Source: an uncultured Fretibacterium sp. (lineage in GTDB: Bacteria; Synergistota; Synergistia; Synergistales; Aminobacteriaceae). From it: 64,000 bases of DNA. Shown one piece after another: positions 58,949 through 64,000 of this stretch. The notes below the pieces were generated by a model, which was given only the letters and a program-made list of their open reading frames with translations, was not told where the DNA came from and ran no database searches. Position 1 is the first letter of the stretch. Every line of letters begins with the position of its first letter. A program made the translations under genes and the position numbers. The stretch spans positions 62,001 through 126,000 of the forward strand of contig CAMHMH010000001.1 in NCBI GenBank assembly GCA_946186205.1. The letters are read 5' to 3'.

Positions 58949-59614
58949 CTAAAGCACCCTCATCCACACAGCAACATTATTCTCGTTGTAGGTGTCTTGG
59001 TGTGCGTCAGCTGTTCCGAGAAATACTCCTGCTGTATTCATCATGCCCTTGATTTTGTCCCTTACAGCCTCTTCGCCTTCCTGAAAACAATACCCGACAT
59101 ACCACTTGCTTCTGTGATATTCAGTTGTGTCATATTTGGGATTCCCCTTATCATCAAACTTCCCGTTAGGCTTTTTGACTGTTCCTCCGTCGCATATTCC
59201 GTAGCACCCTTCCTTCAAATTAGTGTTTGTATTGCCTGTATTGCTGTCTCCCTTCTTAGCGTAATGCAAGTTGATTTTAGATTTGTCTCCGCCGCTGATA
59301 TATCTGCTGAGCTGAATATCATTCTCACTCCATTGCTGTATCGGCTGTGGTGATTTGTTTCCTATTTTTACTGTCCCGGCATATGCTCCGTTCCCGGTTG
59401 ACATTATTACTTTGTCGCGGTTATCTGCGTACCATGCCAGAGTTGCGCGCTTGAGTATTTGTAGATTGGCGATTATTCTGGTTGCTTTTGCGGTTGCTAT
59501 AGCTTCGGTGCTGGAAAGCATCATCATCGTAGCAAGAATAGCTATGACCGCAATCACTATCATCAAAGTAGCGATAGTCATTCCCTTTCTTGTTGTGCTG
59601 CAAGCGGTCTTCAT
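58949..59614 (-). CDS. Type IV pilin-like protein lacking Glu5
   Basis: A 221-residue protein. The leader MKTACSTTRKG is followed by MTIATLMIVIAVIAILATMM, an N-terminal helix of pilin type, but the fifth mature residue is threonine instead of glutamate. Minor pseudopilins without Glu5 exist (GspK type), so it may cap a pseudopilus tip. The soluble part has ATRIIANLQILKRATLAWYA and a KWYVGYCFQEGEE strand. The ATG at 59614 has GGAGGGAG upstream and is preferred over one at 59659. It precedes the second pseudopilin in one operon. Confidence 0.84.
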   Translation of the reverse strand: MKTACSTTRKGMTIATLMIVIAVIAILATMMMLSSTEAIATAKATRIIANLQILKRATLAWYADNRDKVIMSTGNGAYAGTVKIGNKSPQPIQQWSENDIQLSRYISGGDKSKINLHYAKKGDSNTGNTNTNLKEGCYGICDGGTVKKPNGKFDDKGNPKYDTTEYHRSKWYVGYCFQEGEEAVRDKIKGMMNTAGVFLGTADAHQDTYNENNVAVWMRVL

Positions 59615-59650
59615 GAAAAACTCCCTCCAGTTGTCAAAATGTCTACTATT

Positions 59651-59656
59651 ATTATA
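59651..59656 (-). promoter_or_regulatory. -10 box for the pseudopilin pair
   Basis: TATAAT on the minus strand, three to four bases after the T-run of the nifJ terminator and 36 bases before the chosen ATG. Confidence 0.5.
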
Positions 59657-59686
59657 CAAAAACCGGGCATAATCTCTTATACCCGG
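59657..59686 (-). terminator. Terminator of nifJ
   Basis: A 10-bp stem (CCGGGTATAA / ATTATGCCCGG, one G-U) with a GAG loop, followed by TTTTTG on the minus strand. The strongest hairpin in this part of the window. Confidence 0.9.
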
Positions 59687-59717
59687 CTGTGAATCTCTTA
59701 TTACGTTTTGTTACTGA

Positions 59718-62700
59718 TCACTTTGCTGTTGCCGTGATTGCTCCCATTTCCGCGAGTGCTTTGTACGTGAGATAGCGTTCGCGTGCTTCTGCTGCGTTCC
59801 TGTCGAAAAGCTCATCAGCGATTGCGGGGAATCCTCTCTTGAGTGATGAGTATCTTACTTCACCCATGAGGAACTCTTTGTAGTCCTTCACGAATGCTGC
59901 CTCATCGTCAAAGAGCTTCGGTGCTTTGCTGTCGAGCGTGAAAGGATTCTTGCCCGGCTCAACATCAGGGTTGTATCTGTAGAGATGCCAGTAGCCTTTC
60001 TCGACTGCGAGCTTCGTGCGCTCCTGAGTCTTGCCCATTCCGGCGCGGATTCCGTGATTGATGCAGGGCGCGTAAGCAATGATTAATGACGGGCCTTTGT
60101 GTGCTTCTGCTTCCTTTAACGCTTTGAGCAGCTGATTCTTGTCCGAGCCCATTCCTACCTGAGCAACATAAACAGTGCCGTATGTCATTGCCATGCGTCC
60201 GAGATCCTTCTTGCGCGTTCTCTTTCCTGATGCCGCGAACTGTGCGATTGCCGCTGTGGGTGTTGACTTTGACGACTGTCCGCCGGTGTTGGAGTAGACT
60301 TCCGTGTCAAGAACGAGAACGTTCACATCCTCGCCGCTTCCGAGCACGTGATCGAGTCCGCCGTAACCGATGTCATAGCCCCAGCCGTCTCCGCCGAATA
60401 TCCAGACAGATTTTTTCACAAGGTAGTCTTTGTACTCGCAGAGAGTGCAGAACTCCTTCATGGCCTCTTCGCTGAACTCTTTCGCGCCGCCGCAGTCCTC
60501 GCAGCAGCAGAATAACTTGTCAAGGCATTCCTCAACTTTTGCCGCCGCCGCAACGCTCGCTTCTCCGTCCTCGTGAACATCAAGCCAGCCCTGCAATACA
60601 GCTTTCACGTCAGCAGGTACTTCATCCATCTTGCAGAGAGCTTCAGCCGCTGATACAAGGTAGTTGACCATGACATTAAGCGATAACTTCATGCCCATTC
60701 CGTATTCTGCCGCGTCCTCAAAGAGTGAGTTACCCCAAGCCGGGCCGTGTCCGTTTGCGTCTGTCGTGTAAGGCATTGACGGAGCAGAGCCGCCCCAGAT
60801 TGATGAACAGCCTGTTGCGTTTGCGACGATCATTCTTGAGCCGAAAAGCTGAGTGATTAATTTCGCGTAAGGAGTCTCACCGCATCCCGCGCAAGCTCCG
60901 CTGAACTCAAATAACGGTCTCTGGAACTGCGAACCCTTAACCGAGAATTTATCGCCGTTCGCTTTGTCCGCAACGTTCTCAAATGCAAATGTCCAGTTCG
61001 GAATCTCCGCGCTCTGTGTTGCTGTCGGCTTCATCTCAAGTGCTTTCACCGGGCAGATGTCCGCGCAGTTTCCGCAACCTAAGCAGTCAAGTACATCAAC
61101 CTGCATCTTGTATTTGTACTCTGACGGCTTCGGCTTTGTGTCGACAGCTCCGAATCCTTCGGGGGCGATTGCCTGTTCTGAAGCGTCAAGCAAGAAGGGA
61201 CGTATTGCCGCGTGAGGACATACCATTGAGCACTGGTTGCACTGGATGCACTTTGCGCCGTTCCATTCGGGGACGTTCACTGCGACTCCGCGCTTCTCGT
61301 ACTTGCTTGTGCCGGCCGGGAAGTGTCCATCCTCGAATCCGTCAACAAATGCGCTTGAAGGAAGCGTGTTGCCCTTTTGAGCGTTGATTGTGTCAACCTG
61401 ATAGCTTATGAAGCCGGGAATCTCTGTAGGAAGTCCGGGGCGTTTGTGGGCTTTGTCCTCTGCTGTCTTCCATGCTTCCGGAACGTTAATCTCAATGAGT
61501 CCCGCGAGTCCTGCTTCAACGGCTGCGTAATTCATCTTCACAATGTCCTCGCCCTTTGCACCGTAGGATTTCACGATTGCTTCCTTCATGTAGGTTACAG
61601 CGTCTTCAATCGGGATAACCTTTGCGAGCTTGAAGAATGCTGACTGCATGATTGTGTTTGTGCGTGAACCGAGTCCGATCTTCTGCGCCTCGTCTACAGC
61701 GTTGATGACGTAGAACTTGCAGCCGAGATTCGCGATTTTGCGCTTCAGGCTTGCGGGCAAATGCTCCTCTAACGCTTCAAGTGTCGTCCACTGCGTATTG
61801 AGAAGGAACGTTCCGCCCTGCTTCATTCCCTGAAGAAGGTCATACTGATTCACATACTCCTGCTTGTGGCACGCTATGAAGTCTGCGTGGTCAATGAGAT
61901 ATGTTGACTTAATCGGGGATTTGCCGAAACGTAAATGCGACATTGTGATACCGCCGGACTTTTTCGAGTCATAGTCAAAGTAGCCCTGTGCGTACATGTC
62001 TGTGTGGTCGCCGATGATCTTGATACTGTTCTTGTTCGCTCCGACAGTGCCGTCTGAACCAAGTCCCCAGAATTTGCAGGATGTCGTTCCTTCCGGCGCG
62101 GCGTTGATGAGTTCTGTCGGGACAAGTGAGCTGTCATTAACATCGTCAACAATACCAAGCGTGAAATTGTTGCGGGGCTCAAAGAGTTTCAGGTTGTCGA
62201 AGCATACTTTGAGATCTGAAGGCGTTGTGTCTTTCGAGCCGAGTCCGTAACGTCCGCCGACAATCTTCGGAGCGCAGCAATTCCCAACGAACAATGAGCA
62301 TACATCTTCATACAGAGGCCCGCCGAGCGCACCGACTTCCTTCACGCGGTCAAGCACTGCAATAGCTTTCACTGTCGCAGGCAATGCCCTGAAGAAATAT
62401 TTCGGTGAGAACGGCCTGTAAAGGTGAACTTCAATCACTCCGACTTTCTCGCCTTTTGCGTTGAGGTAGTCTACAGTCTCTTCAATTGCCTGACAAACTG
62501 AACCCATCGCAACGATTACGCGGTCTGCTTCCGGGTCTCCGTAGTAGCTGAACGGGTGATACTCGCGTCCGCAAATGCCCTTGATGTCTTCCATATATTT
62601 GGCTACGATGTCAGGCACTCTGTCATAGAATGGCTGTGAGGCTTCTTTTGCCTGGAAGAATATATCGGGGTTCTGAGCTGTTCCCTTTGTGTAGGGCTTC

Positions 62701-63332
62701 TCAGGTCTCATTGAGCGGTCTCTGAATGCTGCGATCGCGTCATAGTCTACGAGTTTCGCGAGGTCGTCATAGTCGAAAGCGTCAACCTTCTGAATCTCGT
62801 GGGACGTTCTGAATCCGTCAAAGAAATTCAGCACCGGCACTGATGACTTAATCGCCGTAAGGTGCGCAACCGCCGCCATGTCGTGAGCTTCCTGGACTGA
62901 TCCGCCCGCAATCATCGTGAAACCGCACATACGAGTCGACATAACGTCGCTGTGATCTCCGAAAATCGAAAGCGCGTGCATTGCTATAGCTCTTGCTGTT
63001 ACGTGGAATACTCCGGGAAGAAGCTCGCCTGCAATCTTGTACATGTTCGGAATCATGAGAAGGAGTCCCTGTGAGGCTGTGTACGTGCTTGCGAGTGCTC
63101 CTGCTGACAATGCGCCGTGGCAGGCTGCTGCTGCTCCTGCTTCTGACTGCATTTCGGTTACTTTGACGGTCTTGCCGAAAATGTTTTTGCGTCCGTGCGC
63201 TGCCCATTCGTCAATATGTTCGGGCATGGGTGAAGAAGGCGTGATGGGATAAATCGTCGCCATTTCGGAGAAGGCATATGCTACGTGAGCGACTGCCTCG
63301 TTACCGTCCATAGTTTTCCAGTTTCTTTTCAT
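59718..63332 (-). CDS. nifJ: Pyruvate:ferredoxin (flavodoxin) oxidoreductase
   Basis: A 1204-residue homodimeric PFOR that converts pyruvate and CoA to acetyl-CoA, CO2 and reduced ferredoxin. Domains in order: pyrimidine-binding domain with ATIYPITPSSPMPEHIDEWA, domains II-IV with MYAQGYFDYDSKKSGG, two ferredoxin sites (CIQCNQCSMVCPHA and CLGCGNCADICPVKA), the extra cysteine GACAGCGETPY, and the thiamine diphosphate site GGDGWGYDIGYGGLDHVL near EVYSNTGGQSSKSTP. Start at 63332 is chosen because it opens with the conserved KRNWKTMDGNEAVAH. It feeds HydA. Single gene with strong terminator. Confidence 0.96.
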   Translation of the reverse strand: MKRNWKTMDGNEAVAHVAYAFSEMATIYPITPSSPMPEHIDEWAAHGRKNIFGKTVKVTEMQSEAGAAAACHGALSAGALASTYTASQGLLLMIPNMYKIAGELLPGVFHVTARAIAMHALSIFGDHSDVMSTRMCGFTMIAGGSVQEAHDMAAVAHLTAIKSSVPVLNFFDGFRTSHEIQKVDAFDYDDLAKLVDYDAIAAFRDRSMRPEKPYTKGTAQNPDIFFQAKEASQPFYDRVPDIVAKYMEDIKGICGREYHPFSYYGDPEADRVIVAMGSVCQAIEETVDYLNAKGEKVGVIEVHLYRPFSPKYFFRALPATVKAIAVLDRVKEVGALGGPLYEDVCSLFVGNCCAPKIVGGRYGLGSKDTTPSDLKVCFDNLKLFEPRNNFTLGIVDDVNDSSLVPTELINAAPEGTTSCKFWGLGSDGTVGANKNSIKIIGDHTDMYAQGYFDYDSKKSGGITMSHLRFGKSPIKSTYLIDHADFIACHKQEYVNQYDLLQGMKQGGTFLLNTQWTTLEALEEHLPASLKRKIANLGCKFYVINAVDEAQKIGLGSRTNTIMQSAFFKLAKVIPIEDAVTYMKEAIVKSYGAKGEDIVKMNYAAVEAGLAGLIEINVPEAWKTAEDKAHKRPGLPTEIPGFISYQVDTINAQKGNTLPSSAFVDGFEDGHFPAGTSKYEKRGVAVNVPEWNGAKCIQCNQCSMVCPHAAIRPFLLDASEQAIAPEGFGAVDTKPKPSEYKYKMQVDVLDCLGCGNCADICPVKALEMKPTATQSAEIPNWTFAFENVADKANGDKFSVKGSQFQRPLFEFSGACAGCGETPYAKLITQLFGSRMIVANATGCSSIWGGSAPSMPYTTDANGHGPAWGNSLFEDAAEYGMGMKLSLNVMVNYLVSAAEALCKMDEVPADVKAVLQGWLDVHEDGEASVAAAAKVEECLDKLFCCCEDCGGAKEFSEEAMKEFCTLCEYKDYLVKKSVWIFGGDGWGYDIGYGGLDHVLGSGEDVNVLVLDTEVYSNTGGQSSKSTPTAAIAQFAASGKRTRKKDLGRMAMTYGTVYVAQVGMGSDKNQLLKALKEAEAHKGPSLIIAYAPCINHGIRAGMGKTQERTKLAVEKGYWHLYRYNPDVEPGKNPFTLDSKAPKLFDDEAAFVKDYKEFLMGEVRYSSLKRGFPAIADELFDRNAAEARERYLTYKALAEMGAITATAK

Positions 63333-63746
63333 GAAAGTTAATACCCTCCCTCTGGAATCGCTATATAGAATTGTCTTTGTGAAAAATATATGCGTTGATA
63401 GGTATTCTACTACAAACAAAAAAATATTGACATACTATTTTGCTTGCGACTTCAATTTTGACTTGTCGATTCGGTTTTGACTCATTGGCTAGGTTTTGAG
63501 AGTTTGAATTTTGACTCATCGATTCGGTTTTGACTCATCGGCTAGGTTTTAACACGTTCAATTTTGATTCGCCGATTCGGTTTTGACTCGTCGGCCAAGT
63601 TTTGAGAGTTTCGATTTTGACTCGCTGATTCGGTTTTGACTCATCAACTAGGTTTTGACTCTTTCAATAATTCACAGAGGATTTAATTCCCGTTTGATAG
63701 AATCTTACTGCACACAAAATTTTTCAACAGGAGGACTCATTCTTAC
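63333..63746. other. Intergenic region with the 53-bp repeat array and promoters
   Basis: 414 bp between divergent nifJ and a secreted-protein gene. No gene is seen. It contains the 53-bp tandem array and, to its left, AT-rich DNA (63360-63450) likely to hold the nifJ promoter. An AGGAGG ribosome site for the plus-strand gene is at about 63729-63734. Confidence 0.6.
63453..63664 (+). repeat. 53-bp tandem repeat, four copies
   Basis: GATTCGG occurs at 63468, 63521, 63574 and 63627, exactly 53 bp apart. Each unit holds ATTTTGACT(C/T)..GATTCGG followed by TTTTGACTC......AGGTTTTGA. The two halves resemble each other, so the unit itself looks like an old duplication. Copies differ at several bases. 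Confidence 0.95.
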
Positions 63747-64000
63747 ATGTTCAAAGTTTCATGGGCAGGAAAGTTTTTGCTCGTTCAATTTTTTCTGCTC
63801 ACTTTCATTTTGCCTTCTCACGCTCTGAACGTCATCAACAACAACCCAAGCGGTGAAGGCTCTTTGACTTGGGCGGTTGAGCAGGTCAATTCAGGAACAA
63901 GCAGCGCAATCACAATAAGCCCGGACATAAAGACACTGCATCTTTCACAGGAGCTTACGTTCACGAGGGGCGCGACAATTTCGGGCAATGGGACTCTCAT
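63747..64000 (+). CDS. Secreted repeat-type surface protein (N-terminal part, cut by window edge)
   Basis: Only the first 84 residues are visible. A signal peptide is clear: MFKVSWAGKF, then a hydrophobic LLVQFFLLTFILP core and cleavage near SHA/LN (about residue 27). What follows (NNNPSGEGSLTWAVEQVNSG, then ITISPDIKTLHLSQEL and ATISGNGTL) is the start typical of right-handed beta-helix or polymorphic outer-membrane proteins. The ATG at 63747 has AGGAGG about 12 bases upstream. The remainder, including any autotransporter domain, is outside the window. Confidence 0.75.
   Translation, partial: MFKVSWAGKFLLVQFFLLTFILPSHALNVINNNPSGEGSLTWAVEQVNSGTSSAITISPDIKTLHLSQELTFTRGATISGNGTL

Noticed and set aside
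63453..63664. A CRISPR array at the 53-bp repeats
   Set aside because: Repeats are contiguous and diverge throughout the unit; there is no constant repeat alternating with unique spacers.

Overview
The window reads as a chromosomal segment of a strictly anaerobic, fermentative, gut- or rumen-type bacterium. The evidence is a one-chain pyruvate:ferredoxin oxidoreductase, an NADH-linked [FeFe] hydrogenase with an unusual flavoprotein partner, ABC-fed rhamnose fermentation ending in lactaldehyde reductase, a class II GalT, and large secreted proteins with Listeria-Bacteroides repeats. Base composition is near 50% GC. A DHH-CBS-CBS-tRNA nucleotidyltransferase and GDP-heptose genes fit a diderm lineage, and Synergistota is my best guess. 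That assignment rests on gene content only, because the window holds no rRNA gene.

Layout: 1-2364 (minus) carries a cut-off kptA, a DAACS carboxylate/amino-acid symporter, and a VapC toxin with an unknown partner protein. 2462-6259 (minus) is a complete GDP-D-glycero-D-manno-heptose operon (hddC-hddA-gmhB-galE-gmhA). 6359-17563 (minus) is a full L-rhamnose locus: AraC regulator, RhaB, RhaA, RhaD, FucO, ABC transporter, an unknown membrane protein and mutarotase RhaM. 17640-22304 holds a PutP-type symporter, a translationally coupled OYE / alpha-beta hydrolase / MIF-tautomerase operon divergent from an HxlR regulator, rpsT and tRNA-Leu(CAA). 22369-27281 holds a Sel1-repeat exported protein with a 42-bp tandem repeat, a pseudopilin behind a long leader, a decayed UxaA gene and an iron alcohol dehydrogenase.

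27290-31069 (minus) contains rsmG, a nitroreductase fused to a HEPN domain beside an MNT nucleotidyltransferase, and hisB-hisC. 31371-32868 (plus) is an MvaI/BcnI-type restriction-modification pair whose nuclease is frameshifted. 32959-42249 (plus) holds the DHH-CBS-PAP protein, a lipoprotein-like protein with a leukocidin-like segment and BACON repeats, a PAP2 phosphatase, L25, Pth and glutamate dehydrogenase. 42345-47604 (minus) holds a GT4 glycosyltransferase behind a truncated methyltransferase, then the hydrogenase pair. 47775-63332 (minus) holds a 1672-residue surface protein, an Rpn/PD-(D/E)XK protein, a DUF4432 epimerase, galT, an EAL protein, a PPC protein, two pseudopilins and nifJ. 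A 53-bp minisatellite and the start of another secreted protein close the window.

How the genes fit together: rhamnose is imported, split to DHAP and lactaldehyde, and lactaldehyde is reduced to 1,2-propanediol. Pyruvate is oxidised by NifJ, and the reduced ferredoxin can be re-oxidised through the hydrogenase pair to make H2. The heptose and galactose genes feed surface glycans. Accessory material (toxin-antitoxin-like pairs, restriction-modification, repeat-rich surface proteins, gene remnants) is threaded between operons. Recurrent features are minus-strand terminators followed at once by a TATAAT -10 box for the next gene, and a marked excess of GAGTC/GACTC words.
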